Positions 1 to 7,517 of a stretch of DNA of 64,000 nucleotides are shown one piece after another. The notes below the pieces were generated by a model. That model did not search any database, was not told where the DNA came from, and was given only the letters and a program-made list of their open reading frames with translations. The stretch is from positions 62,001-126,000 of the forward strand of contig CAJTLP010000003.1 in the NCBI GenBank assembly GCA_910577195.1, given 5' to 3'. The stretch comes from an uncultured Eubacterium sp. (lineage in GTDB: Bacteria; Bacillota; Clostridia; Oscillospirales; Acutalibacteraceae). Both the position numbers and the translations under genes were made by a program. Position 1 is the first letter of the stretch, and every line of letters begins with the position of its first letter.

Positions 1-1
1 G

Positions 2-739
2 ATGTGTGAAAATCTTACTTTTGATAAAATCAGCTTTACTCCTGCCGACGGATATAAGGTTTCATCCTTTGCTGATTGTATTCACGTTTGCGGCTGTAAG
101 GGTTATGTTAAGATTAATGATTGCTTCTTCAGAGATCCACACGATGACGGAATCAATATTCACGGTGCGTTTTTAAGGCTTAAAAGGATGATTAATGAAA
201 AAACGGCTGTATTTGAATTTGTTCATAAACAGCAGGGGGGATATAAGGCCTTTTTCAAAGGGGATAAGGTAAAGTTTTACGACAGGAGAAACCTTGAAGA
301 GCTTAAGGGTATTTATACCGTAGCTGATTCAATTGATAACATTGATGAGAAAACAGTTGAGCTTACTTTTGAAGAAAAACTTCCTAATATGACCCCCAAA
401 ATGTTTGTGAGTGAAAATGTAACTTATAATCCTGAGGTTACGATTTCAAACTGTACTTTCAGAGCCATTCCAACAAGAGGTATACTTTGCACAACAGATA
501 AGCTTTCCGAAATTTTTTCCAACAGGTTTATCTCTCTCAAGATGCCTGATATTTATATCTCATGTGACTGCAGGGATTGGTATGAATCAGGTCCGTGCAA
601 GAATATGAAGATATATAACAATACATTTTCACAGAAAAATCCTGTTGTATTGGATCCGTTATGTATGCTTAAGCCTGTAGATAATGTTCACGAAAATATA
701 AAAATTTATGATAATAAAACTGAGGTAATTGATGAGTAA
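2..739 (+). CDS. GH110 exo-alpha-1,3-galactosidase, C-terminal part (5' end outside window)
   Basis: This is the C-terminal 245 residues of a right-handed parallel beta-helix glycosidase of family GH110, which removes terminal alpha-1,3-linked galactose (blood-group B and linear alpha-Gal epitopes). Visible family signatures are the DDGINIHG segment near residue 48, the CTFRAIPTRGIL rung near residue 150 and the RDWYESGP motif near residue 192, with repeated N-x-F/I-x-N beta-helix turns. The Met at position 2 is probably internal: the frame is open to the window edge and GH110 enzymes are usually over 550 residues. Its stop overlaps the start of the following PPi-phosphofructokinase by 8 bases, so the two are probably co-transcribed. 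Family assignment is firm; exact linkage specificity is inferred. Confidence 0.82.
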   Translation: MCENLTFDKISFTPADGYKVSSFADCIHVCGCKGYVKINDCFFRDPHDDGINIHGAFLRLKRMINEKTAVFEFVHKQQGGYKAFFKGDKVKFYDRRNLEELKGIYTVADSIDNIDEKTVELTFEEKLPNMTPKMFVSENVTYNPEVTISNCTFRAIPTRGILCTTDKLSEIFSNRFISLKMPDIYISCDCRDWYESGPCKNMKIYNNTFSQKNPVVLDPLCMLKPVDNVHENIKIYDNKTEVIDE

Positions 740-1976
740 CAGAAATATGATAATCGGTCAGTCCGGCGGACCGACAGCAGTAATTAATGCCAGCCTTGCC
801 GGCGCAATTGAATGTGCTTTTTCTTTAAAGGAGATTGGTACTGTTTACGGCATGGTAAACGGTATACAGGGCCTGCTTGAGGATAATGTTATTGACCTTA
901 ACGAGAGGTTTGAAAATAATCTTTCAAGGCTTAACAGACTCAGTATGACGCCTGCAATGTATCTTGGCTCCTGCAGATACAAGCTATCTGATGATGAAAG
1001 TGAGTATGAAAAGATATTTTACGCTTTGAGGAAATATGATATCGGTTACTTCTTTTATATCGGCGGTAATGACTCCATGGATACAGTTGATAAATTGTCA
1101 CGATATGCGATAGAGAATAATATTGATATTAAGATTGTAGGTATACCAAAAACAATTGATAACGATTTAATGGGTATTGACCATTCTCCGGGATTTGGCA
1201 GTGCAGCAAAATATATTGCACTGGCAGTTCGTAATGTCGCTTACGATACGAGCATTTACAGTATTAAAAGCGTCCATATCATTGAAGCAATGGGCAGAAA
1301 TGCCGGATGGATTGCTGCATCCTCTGTTCTCGCACGTGACAGTAAAAATGTAGCTCCGCATCTGATTTATCTGCCTGAGGTTCCTTTCAGTGTTGACAGA
1401 TTTATCAGTGATGTTAAGGAAAAGCTCAGTGAGTATAACTCGGTTATCGTTGTTGTCAGTGAAGGGCTTAAGGATGAAAACGGCGAATATATAAGTGCAA
1501 GAAACAGTGTTGATAAATTCGGTCACGTTATGCTCAGCGGTACAGGAAATTATCTTAAGAATATTGTTGAGGCGCATATAGGTTGTAAGGTGCGTGCTCT
1601 TGAGCCGGGTATTCTTCAGCGAAGTGCCGGACATACGATTTCATTCACCGATATGACAGAGGCTCAGAATCTCGGCAGAGTTGCCGTGCACGCTGCCGTT
1701 GACGGAAAAACAGGCGTATTTGCAACATTAAGAAGAATTTCCGATAATCCGTACAGTGTCGAATATGATACTGAAAAGGTATCTGTAGTTGCCAATGCGG
1801 AAAAGACCATTCCTCTTGAATGGATTACAGCGAATAAAAACGATGTTACACAGGAAATGGTTGAATATCTGAAACCGCTTGTTCGCGGTGCTGTTCAGGT
1901 GCCGTACCGTGACGGCCTCCCTGACTACGTCGGCATCGCTTATCTTGATATGAAAAAGCAGAAGTATACAGATTAA
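732..1976 (+). CDS. Pyrophosphate-dependent 6-phosphofructokinase (PFP-like)
   Basis: A 414-residue phosphofructokinase that phosphorylates fructose 6-phosphate in glycolysis in the cytoplasm. Residues 6-11 carry the GQSGGP nucleotide/phosphate loop. GGNDSMDT near residue 110 and PKTIDNDL near residue 139 mark the active site. ATP-type enzymes have GGDGS and PGTIDND; the Asp after GGN and the Lys in PKT are the changes associated with pyrophosphate use, so PPi is the likely phosphoryl donor. MGRNAGW near residue 192 also fits the family. The ATG at 732 is preferred over the TTG at 729 because GAGG lies seven bases before it. Translation is coupled to the GH110 gene. The stop codon falls within the left terminal repeat of the MITE-like element that follows. 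Confidence 0.88.
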   Translation: MSNRNMIIGQSGGPTAVINASLAGAIECAFSLKEIGTVYGMVNGIQGLLEDNVIDLNERFENNLSRLNRLSMTPAMYLGSCRYKLSDDESEYEKIFYALRKYDIGYFFYIGGNDSMDTVDKLSRYAIENNIDIKIVGIPKTIDNDLMGIDHSPGFGSAAKYIALAVRNVAYDTSIYSIKSVHIIEAMGRNAGWIAASSVLARDSKNVAPHLIYLPEVPFSVDRFISDVKEKLSEYNSVIVVVSEGLKDENGEYISARNSVDKFGHVMLSGTGNYLKNIVEAHIGCKVRALEPGILQRSAGHTISFTDMTEAQNLGRVAVHAAVDGKTGVFATLRRISDNPYSVEYDTEKVSVVANAEKTIPLEWITANKNDVTQEMVEYLKPLVRGAVQVPYRDGLPDYVGIAYLDMKKQKYTD

Positions 1977-2261
1977 ATTATTGTTTAGTACAATAACGCA
2001 TTGTGAGCAGATAACGTGTTTAGAGGGCGAGAAATTGCCCAAAATTTTGTATTTTGCGAATGGGTGCTGTACGATGGTACTGCCCCTGAGCAAAAGACAA
2101 AAAACGCACAAAATACGAGCAGACTCGATGTCTGCGAGTATTTTCAGTTTATCGGCAGGAGCAAGCCCCTGCCCTACAGAATAACATTATTTATTTAATT
2201 AATTTTTATATATTTTCGTGCGTGGTTTTGGGTAATTTATCGTTCTCTAAACAATAATTTA
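1974..2261. mobile_element. MITE-like non-coding element with 15-bp perfect terminal inverted repeats
   Basis: The segment is bounded by perfect inverted repeats TAAATTATTGTTTAG (1974-1988 and 2247-2261). Inside are several hairpins: GGGC...GCCC at about 2028-2043, a 15-base arm pair with few mismatches at 2110-2124/2130-2144, and GGCAGG/CCTGCC at 2154-2173. It encodes no credible protein; short frames through it are incidental. It sits between the PPi-PFK stop codon, which is inside the left repeat, and the lsa promoter, which begins 10 bases past the right repeat. Size and architecture suggest a miniature element mobilised in trans; no transposase of that kind is in the window. A dispersed structured intergenic repeat is the alternative. 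Confidence 0.6.
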
Positions 2262-2270
2262 TCAATCCTA

Positions 2271-2299
2271 TTGCAAAAAACATACAACTATGCTACAAT
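2271..2299 (+). promoter_or_regulatory. Sigma-A promoter of the lsa-like gene
   Basis: TTGCAA at 2271-2276, a 17-base spacer, then TACAAT at 2294-2299 with an upstream TG (2291-2292) that makes an extended -10. The predicted start is near 2306, leaving a leader of about 145 nt before the ABC-F start codon. Confidence 0.75.
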
Positions 2300-2329
2300 G
2301 ACAAAAAACAAGAAAGTGAAGTGAAAAAA

Positions 2330-2353
2330 TGCGTAATTCAATCTGCAGATAAT
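2330..2353 (+). CDS. Candidate leader peptide uORF1 (MRNSICR)
   Basis: Seven codons, ATG to TAA, preceded by purine-rich GAAAGTGAAGTG. It ends 45 bases upstream of the terminator arm. It could be the ribosome-stalling peptide of the attenuator, or the window for an early pause. Nothing but position supports it. Confidence 0.35.
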
Positions 2354-2364
2354 AACGTTATATT

Positions 2365-2406
2365 ATGTCTATACACAAGGGACAGCTATATATTTTCAGC
2401 TGCTGA
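2365..2406 (+). CDS. Candidate leader peptide uORF2 (MSIHKGQLYIFSC)
   Basis: Thirteen codons, ATG to TGA. The stop at 2404-2406 is inside the first arm of the terminator hairpin (2398-2408), so a ribosome at its end would physically prevent the stem from forming. The weakness is that no clear ribosome site precedes it. It is the better placed of the two uORFs for antibiotic sensing. Confidence 0.38.
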   Translation: MSIHKGQLYIFSC

Positions 2407-2435
2407 AATTTGTGTTTCGGCAGCTATTTTTATTT
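2398..2435 (+). terminator. Intrinsic terminator of the lsa leader
   Basis: An 11-bp stem (2398-2408 with 2415-2425, one G-U pair) and six-base loop are followed by ATTTTTATTT. The ribosome site GGAGG begins two bases after the U-tract, so read-through is required for expression. Confidence 0.75.
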
Positions 2436-2449
2436 GGAGGTATATAGAT

Positions 2450-3919
2450 ATGTCAGAAATAAGTGTAAATCATTTAACATTCGGTTACGACGGTGCGGCA
2501 CAGAATGTGTTTGGAAATGTATCCTTTCATATGGATACAAAATGGAAGTCAGGCTTAATCGGAAGAAACGGCAGGGGAAAGACAACGCTTCTGAAATTAT
2601 TAATGAGGGAGCTTGAGTATTCAGGAACTATCGTTTCAAAGGTTGATTTTCAGTATTTTCCATATGAGATTTCAGACGAAAATGAATTGACAATTGAAAT
2701 CCTAAGAGAGCAGTGCGGCAAAGAGGACTGGGAGATCATGCGCGAGCTGAATCTCCTTATGTGTGACAGTGAACTGCTTTACAGACCATTCGTTACACTC
2801 TCAATGGGTGAACGAACCAAATGTCTTTTATGTGCAATGTTCCTTAGAGATAATTCCTTTTTGCTCCTTGATGAGCCAACCAATCATCTTGATTCCTTTT
2901 CAAGGAAAACAGTCATTGCGTATCTGAAAAAGAAAAACGGATTTATTCTTGTGTCTCATAACAGATTTTTGCTTAATGAGGTTTGTGACCATATCATTTC
3001 CATTAACCGCAATGGCATAGACGTTATAGCAGGAAATTATGATATCTGGAAGGACAGCTTTGATAGAAGGGAACAGTTTGAAAAAAGCAAAAGTGAAAAA
3101 ATAAAAAGGGATATCGACCGGCTTAATCTTGCAGCTAAGAGAACCTCCTCATGGTCCGATAAAACGGAAAAATCCAAAAATATGCTAAGTGACGGACAGT
3201 TTGACAAGGGATATGTTGGACATAAATCCGCTAAAATGATGTCACGTGCTAAGTCCCTTGAAAAGAGAATCAGCAATCAGAAAGCTGAAAAAGAAAAACT
3301 GCTTTCAAATACTGAAAACTCCTTTTCTCTTAAGCTGACCCCTGAAGCATATAGAACGAATATGCTGGGATATGTAAAAAATCTTGGCTTGTCCTTTTAT
3401 GATGATTCTGTGTTTTCAGATATTTCCTTTGATATATGCAGGGGAGATCGGATTGCACTTTGCGGTAAAAACGGCAGTGGAAAAAGCAGCCTGATAAAAA
3501 TTCTTCTCGGTGAGCTTTCGCAGACTGCAGGTGAATTCAAAATAAATAATGATGTAAAAATATCCTACGTTTCGCAGTCAGATTTTGATATCAGCGGTAC
3601 GCTTTCGGACTATGCAAGAGCGAATCATATTGAATTTGATTTGTTCCTTGCGATACTGAATAAGCTGGATTTTAACAGTGCACTTTATTCCTATCCTATT
3701 GAAACCTACAGTAAAGGACAGATTAGAAAGGTGCAGATTGCCAAAAGCCTGTGTGAAAGAGCACATCTGTATATATGGGATGAACCGCTGAATTATATTG
3801 ATATCATTTCAAGAGGACAGCTTGAGGATGTGATACTTGCGTATCAGCCGACAATGATTTTCGTTGAGCACGACGAAACCTTCTGCCAAAACATCGCAAC
3901 AAAAAGGATAGAATTATAA
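2450..3919 (+). CDS. ABC-F ribosomal protection protein, Lsa type
   Basis: A 489-residue cytoplasmic protein with two ABC ATPase domains and no membrane segments. NBD1 has Walker A GRNGRGKTT (38-46), signature LSMGERTK and Walker B LLLDEPTNHLD; NBD2 has GKNGSGKSS, YSKGQIRKVQIAKS and the Lsa-like LYIWDEPLNYID. A charged linker of about 100 residues between them is the P-site tRNA interaction motif that dislodges drugs from the ribosome. Similarity to Lsa(A) is visible along the whole length, pointing to lincosamide, streptogramin A and pleuromutilin protection; the drug range is inferred. The frame is open upstream to 2321, but ATG 2450 follows GGAGG by nine bases. It stands alone behind an attenuator leader, immediately after a MITE-like element. 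Confidence 0.87.
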   Translation: MSEISVNHLTFGYDGAAQNVFGNVSFHMDTKWKSGLIGRNGRGKTTLLKLLMRELEYSGTIVSKVDFQYFPYEISDENELTIEILREQCGKEDWEIMRELNLLMCDSELLYRPFVTLSMGERTKCLLCAMFLRDNSFLLLDEPTNHLDSFSRKTVIAYLKKKNGFILVSHNRFLLNEVCDHIISINRNGIDVIAGNYDIWKDSFDRREQFEKSKSEKIKRDIDRLNLAAKRTSSWSDKTEKSKNMLSDGQFDKGYVGHKSAKMMSRAKSLEKRISNQKAEKEKLLSNTENSFSLKLTPEAYRTNMLGYVKNLGLSFYDDSVFSDISFDICRGDRIALCGKNGSGKSSLIKILLGELSQTAGEFKINNDVKISYVSQSDFDISGTLSDYARANHIEFDLFLAILNKLDFNSALYSYPIETYSKGQIRKVQIAKSLCERAHLYIWDEPLNYIDIISRGQLEDVILAYQPTMIFVEHDETFCQNIATKRIEL

Positions 3920-3923
3920 AACA

Positions 3924-3962
3924 AAGGCAATGAGAAATATCTTCCGATAGACTCATTGCCTT
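3924..3962. terminator. Terminator between convergent lsa-like gene and scfB
   Basis: A hairpin AAGGCAATGAG...CTCATTGCCTT sits between the two convergent stop codons. On the minus strand it is followed by TGTTTT, so it mainly serves scfB; on the plus strand the T-tract is weak. Confidence 0.65.
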
Positions 3963-3967
3963 GATTC

Positions 3968-5359
3968 TTAGTATTCAACCTTCAAATTTTCTTCTGCTTC
4001 AGCTACCTTAAGCATAATTGCACATTCAATTCTCTTTCGGTGCAGTTCACAGCCGAACTCATAAACACCGTTTACGGAGCCTGTGGTGTGGTACGCGTTT
4101 GCAGCACAGCCGCCTGAACAGTAAAGTTTTGCAAAGCAGTCTTTACATTCCTTGTGGGAATATACATTGCATTTTTCAAACTGATTCAGTATATCAGTAT
4201 TTTTAATGCCGTTCCAAATATCACCTAAAAGGAATTTTTCATCACCTACGAACTGGTGGCACGGATAAAGTTCTCCGCTCGGTGTAACAGCGAGGTATTC
4301 CGTTCCTACACCGCAGCCTGATACACGCTTGACTATACAGGGTCCTGCATCCAAATCAATCATATAGTGATAGAATGTAAAGCCATTGCCGTTTCTGTAT
4401 CGCCTGAGCATCTCGTCAGCCAGTATCTGATACTGCTCCTTGAGTACAGGGAGATCTTCCTCCTTAAGTGCATAAGGCTCAGCCGGGTCAGATACCACAG
4501 GCTCAATGGAAAGCTCCTTAAAGCCCAAATCCGCCATATGAATGATATCACTTGCAAAGTCGAGATTGTTATGCGTGTATGTACCTCTCATATAATAATC
4601 AGTCTGATTTCTTGAGTCAGCAAATTTTTTGAATTTGTCAACAATTAAATCATAGGAGCCTGTGCCGTTTCTGGAGACTCTCATAGCATCGTTAACTTTT
4701 TTTCTTCCGTCAAGTGATAAAACGACATTGCCCATTTCTTTATTGCAGAAATTAATCACATCATCATTAATCAGCAAGCCGTTTGTTGTAAGTGTAAATC
4801 GGAAATTTTTATTGTATTTCTTTTCCTGCTCTCTGCCGTATTTTACAAGCTTTTTGCATACTTCCCAGTTAAGCAGAGGCTCGCCGCCGAAAAAGTCAAC
4901 CTCAAGGTTGCGTCTTGTACCGCTTTGCTCAATGAGAAAGTCAAGCGCACGCTTTCCTGTTTCAAGGCTCATCAAGCCTTTAGGTCCGTCGTATTCACCT
5001 TTGCCTGCAAAGCAGTATTTACATGCGAGGTTACAGTCGTGCGCCACATGAAGGCATATTGCCTTCACAACGCCCTGACGCTTTTTGAACTGTGAGGCAA
5101 CCTCCTCAAAGGTATCTTCGGCAAAGAGTCTGCCGTCTTTGATCAGTGCTTCAATATCCTCAAAGCAAAGGTCAATGTCCTCAGCTGTTACTTCATCATC
5201 ATTCTTGTATTTTTCAAGAATAATGGACTTTATTTCATCCTTACTTTTTTCCTTGTACATCGTTATAATATCATATGTTGCCTCGTCAACGGAATGAACG
5301 CAGCCGCTGTTCTGATCCAATATGATATTGTAACCGTTCATTTTATAAGCGTGAATCAT
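3968..5359 (-). CDS. scfB: Radical SAM/SPASM maturase of the SCIFF peptide (thioether-forming)
   Basis: A 463-residue cytoplasmic enzyme that installs a Cys-to-alpha-carbon thioether bridge in the SCIFF peptide encoded just upstream. Residues 1-80 form a peptide-recognition-like region. The radical SAM cluster is Cys109, Cys113 and Cys116 in CNLACKYCF, followed by the FFGGEP glycine-rich SAM motif. The last 130 residues hold the SPASM cysteines (C-G-V-G...YPCHQF, CNVYSHKECKDCFAKLYCSGGC, FGCELH) for two auxiliary clusters. Length and sequence match the CteB/SCIFF maturase family. The ATG follows TGGAGT. The gene is separated from scfA by a strong hairpin that should keep maturase expression well below that of the peptide. 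Confidence 0.93.
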   Translation of the reverse strand: MIHAYKMNGYNIILDQNSGCVHSVDEATYDIITMYKEKSKDEIKSIILEKYKNDDEVTAEDIDLCFEDIEALIKDGRLFAEDTFEEVASQFKKRQGVVKAICLHVAHDCNLACKYCFAGKGEYDGPKGLMSLETGKRALDFLIEQSGTRRNLEVDFFGGEPLLNWEVCKKLVKYGREQEKKYNKNFRFTLTTNGLLINDDVINFCNKEMGNVVLSLDGRKKVNDAMRVSRNGTGSYDLIVDKFKKFADSRNQTDYYMRGTYTHNNLDFASDIIHMADLGFKELSIEPVVSDPAEPYALKEEDLPVLKEQYQILADEMLRRYRNGNGFTFYHYMIDLDAGPCIVKRVSGCGVGTEYLAVTPSGELYPCHQFVGDEKFLLGDIWNGIKNTDILNQFEKCNVYSHKECKDCFAKLYCSGGCAANAYHTTGSVNGVYEFGCELHRKRIECAIMLKVAEAEENLKVEY

Positions 5360-5389
5360 AATTTACTCCATTAAATATAATAAAGAAAA

Positions 5390-5407
5390 AGGTGGGCATG
5401 CCCACCT
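5390..5407 (-). terminator. Partial terminator between scfA and scfB
   Basis: A perfect 18-base palindrome AGGTGGGCATGCCCACCT followed on the minus strand by TTTTCTTTATT. It lies 21 bases after the scfA stop and upstream of scfB, with no separate promoter evident for scfB, so it probably sets a high peptide-to-enzyme ratio by partial read-through. Confidence 0.75.
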
Positions 5408-5428
5408 AAATCTTGTAACTTGTGTTTC

Positions 5429-5575
5429 TTACTTCTTAAGCTGCTCACATTTCTGATTTGCTACTGAACAAGAAGTTTTGCTTGCTGACTGGCATGATGT
5501 CTGACATTCGCCGCAGCCGCCCTTTTTAGCTGATTCGCAAAGGTTGCGTGAGCTTAAAGTGTTAATTCTTTTCAC
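5429..5575 (-). CDS. scfA: SCIFF peptide (six-cysteine RiPP precursor), variant
   Basis: A 48-residue peptide of the six-cysteines-in-forty-five family, substrate of the neighbouring maturase. It starts at GTG 5575, seven bases after AGAGGTG. The hallmark GCGECQTSCQSA (20-31) is followed by SKTSCSVANQKC (32-43). Cysteines are at 13, 21, 24, 28, 36 and 43. Canonical SCIFFs read QSACKTSCT here, with the thioether joining Cys32 and Thr37 as I recall it for characterised members. In this peptide both positions are Ser, while an extra Cys appears at 13. The count of six is kept but the pattern is shifted. Function of SCIFFs in the cell is not established. Confidence 0.88.
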   Translation of the reverse strand: MKRINTLSSRNLCESAKKGGCGECQTSCQSASKTSCSVANQKCEQLKK

Positions 5576-5609
5576 AGAGAACACCTCTTTCTTAAATTTA
5601 TCTTTCATT

Positions 5610-5638
5610 ATTTTACATTATTGCTGTGTTTTTGTCAA
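5610..5638 (-). promoter_or_regulatory. Strong promoter of scfA-scfB
   Basis: On the minus strand: TTGACA (5638-5633), 17-base spacer, TAAAAT (5615-5610). It overlaps the 3' end of the decarboxylase gene, so the SCIFF unit has its own transcription. The predicted start is near 5603, giving a leader of about 28 nt. Confidence 0.75.
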
Positions 5639-6931
5639 TATCCTGTTCGGCAGCAAATTGCTTTCTGATATAATATTTACACCTTTTTTTATGCATAACA
5701 AAATATTATCCGTAACTTCCTGTGTGATTACCTCACCGGGAACGATAATCGGAACACCGGGAGGATATGCAAAAACATATTCTCCGCTTATTTTATTAAT
5801 GCTGTCTATAAGCTCTGTTTCGACTGTGCTATCAATTTCGCTTGATTTGTATTTTTTTAAAGGCAAAGTTATTTTTTTGATAAATGTATTCTGTGTATCT
5901 TCGCGTTTTTCCAGTTTTTCTAAAGCACTATACAGTATATCAAAGCCTTCCTGCGTATCTGCAACAGTTGATATCAGAATCACATAGCCCAGCGTTGCTC
6001 CCTCAGCCTCGATTCCATTGTGTCTTAAATGCTCTGACAGTTCCACACCGCTGTAGCCTTTTGCGGAAATTACAAGCCTTGTCAAATCATCATTTTTATA
6101 TATTGTAATATGATTAAGTTTTTTCACCTTAAGATAAAAATCATCAAGAATTTTTTTGTAGCTATCAAATTCATTTCTATCGTGCTTTAAAAAATCAATG
6201 CATTTGTCAATGGAATTCATAAGCACATAGCTTGGTGAGCTGCTTTCAAAAATATCCATATACATTTTGACTTTGCTAAAGTATTTTTCATTGTTGATAT
6301 GCACAACCGCACATTGCGTAAGGCAGGGGAGAGTCTTGTGCAGTGACTGAATCACAATGTCACCGTTCTCACGTTCAGGCAACCAGTCAGCGAAACCGAA
6401 ATGTGCACCGTGCGCGCAGTCAACAATCAACGGAATTTCGCAATGGATGTTGCTTATAAATCCCTCATAGGTAGGGGAGGTTATAACAATCGCCTTTGCA
6501 TCAGCATTATTCTTCAAAACTGCATCAACACAGTCCTGACCTATTCTTGTGTACACCCCAAGCTCTTCATTGAATTCAGGCTCAAGATAAACCACATCAA
6601 GCTCCTGTAAAAAGCAGGCATTGTATACAGATTTGTGGCAGTTCCTTGCAATGATTATTTTATCTCCCTTGTCACATACACCGCATATTGCTGCAAGAAT
6701 ACCGCAGGTTGACCCATTGACTGAGATGATACTTTTTTTATATCCGAATCTTTCCGAAATATCCCTTTGCATATCTGCAATAATATTCTGTGGGCAATGG
6801 AGATTATCAAAGCCGTCAATTTCCGTTATATCAATTTCAGCACCGGTAATATGATATTTTCCATTCCTCTTATGTCCCGGCATATGAAAAGGGTATGTGC
6901 TTATATTTTCAAGCTTTTCACTTAATTTCAA
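5618..6931 (-). CDS. PLP-dependent Orn/Lys/Arg decarboxylase family protein
   Basis: A 437-residue fold-type I PLP enzyme of the basic amino acid decarboxylase family (polyamine or cadaverine formation). FHMPGHKRNG at 15-24 and DITEIDGFDNLH near 35 are the family's N-terminal substrate/PLP region. NGSTCGILAAI near 75 contacts the cofactor phosphate, DCAHGAHFG near 170 carries the cofactor Asp, and SLHKTLP near 200 holds the Schiff-base lysine. It resembles the short Bacillus SpeA/YaaO type rather than the 700-residue inducible enzymes. Start is TTG at 6931 inside the preceding gene, after AAGGAG, with a 14-base overlap that suggests coupling. The actual substrate cannot be told from sequence. 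Confidence 0.83.
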   Translation of the reverse strand: MKLSEKLENISTYPFHMPGHKRNGKYHITGAEIDITEIDGFDNLHCPQNIIADMQRDISERFGYKKSIISVNGSTCGILAAICGVCDKGDKIIIARNCHKSVYNACFLQELDVVYLEPEFNEELGVYTRIGQDCVDAVLKNNADAKAIVITSPTYEGFISNIHCEIPLIVDCAHGAHFGFADWLPERENGDIVIQSLHKTLPCLTQCAVVHINNEKYFSKVKMYMDIFESSSPSYVLMNSIDKCIDFLKHDRNEFDSYKKILDDFYLKVKKLNHITIYKNDDLTRLVISAKGYSGVELSEHLRHNGIEAEGATLGYVILISTVADTQEGFDILYSALEKLEKREDTQNTFIKKITLPLKKYKSSEIDSTVETELIDSINKISGEYVFAYPPGVPIIVPGEVITQEVTDNILLCIKKGVNIISESNLLPNRILTKTQQ

Positions 6932-7457
6932 CTGGCTCTTTCTCCTTTTTCAGATTGTGAATACATAGCATTATGTACCCTGCAAAAATCGGCATTAACT
7001 CAATGATTGCCGTTTCTTTAAAAATAATCAGAAGTATTAAATCACTTATCAGAATGATACCGCTGACAGTCGTAAGCGTATATGATTTGCTGAGCAGAAA
7101 CAACAGGAATACCGTAATACCTGTTACTGCTGAAAATGTAAGTGACCCGATACAGTGCAGCATATATTCACTATGCTTGTCGTAATCAAAGTCAAAGCCT
7201 ATTGTCAGCAGCATACCTATTAATGAAATGATAAGCAGTGCAATGTAAAATTTATATTCGGTTTTTCTGAAGCCGATTACGATGTTGAGTGCAAGTGTCG
7301 AGTATGTAAGCAGTCCCCATACAGAAAAAAGAATAGGGTGTTCAAGACCGATTTTCGACAGCGCACCGCTGTTTCCAACAAAACCGCCTATGCTCGCATA
7401 ACCTATGGAATAGACCGCTGCAATAATGCTTGTTAATAGACAAAATAATTTTTTCAT
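6918..7457 (-). CDS. Small integral membrane protein, function unknown
   Basis: A 179-residue protein with about six hydrophobic helices and a short charged C-terminus (NLKKEKEPVEIK). The N-terminus is a membrane anchor rather than a cleaved signal. The layout is reminiscent of DUF998-like membrane proteins, but I do not recognise a diagnostic motif. It overlaps the decarboxylase start, so it probably belongs to the same transcript and could be involved in transport or sensing for that enzyme; this is inference from position only. Confidence 0.6.
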   Translation of the reverse strand: MKKLFCLLTSIIAAVYSIGYASIGGFVGNSGALSKIGLEHPILFSVWGLLTYSTLALNIVIGFRKTEYKFYIALLIISLIGMLLTIGFDFDYDKHSEYMLHCIGSLTFSAVTGITVFLLFLLSKSYTLTTVSGIILISDLILLIIFKETAIIELMPIFAGYIMLCIHNLKKEKEPVEIK

Positions 7458-7488
7458 AATTTCACCGCCTATATTGTAACATATTTGA

Positions 7489-7517
7489 TTGACATTTCAA
7501 GCAAGTTGTGATATTAT
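7489..7517 (+). promoter_or_regulatory. Promoter upstream of tRNA-Leu
   Basis: TTGACA (7489-7494), 17-base spacer, TATTAT (7512-7517). It points towards the tRNA, whose 5' end is about 137 bases beyond the predicted start. The intervening leader has a weak hairpin TGCTGA...TCAGCA (7524-7550) and no ORF. Confidence 0.65.

Larger units (their letters stand above)
2306..2449 (+). promoter_or_regulatory. Attenuator leader of the lsa-like ABC-F gene
   Basis: The leader contains two short ORFs (2330-2353 and 2365-2406) followed by an intrinsic terminator directly before the ribosome site. The second ORF's stop codon lies in the 5' arm of that terminator. A weaker alternative pairing (CAGCT near 2383 with AGCTG at 2398-2402) would occupy the same arm and act as antiterminator. 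Ribosome-mediated attenuation of this layout is known upstream of vga, lsa, msr and vmlR-type ABC-F genes; its operation here is inferred. Confidence 0.65.

Noticed and set aside
1167..1634. 155-codon frame on the minus strand
   Set aside because: It is antisense to the conserved phosphofructokinase core, has no ribosome site and no family resemblance.
1981..2198. Two overlapping short plus-strand frames (60-67 codons)
   Set aside because: They lie wholly inside the MITE-like element, lack ribosome sites and follow its inverted repeats; treated as non-coding.
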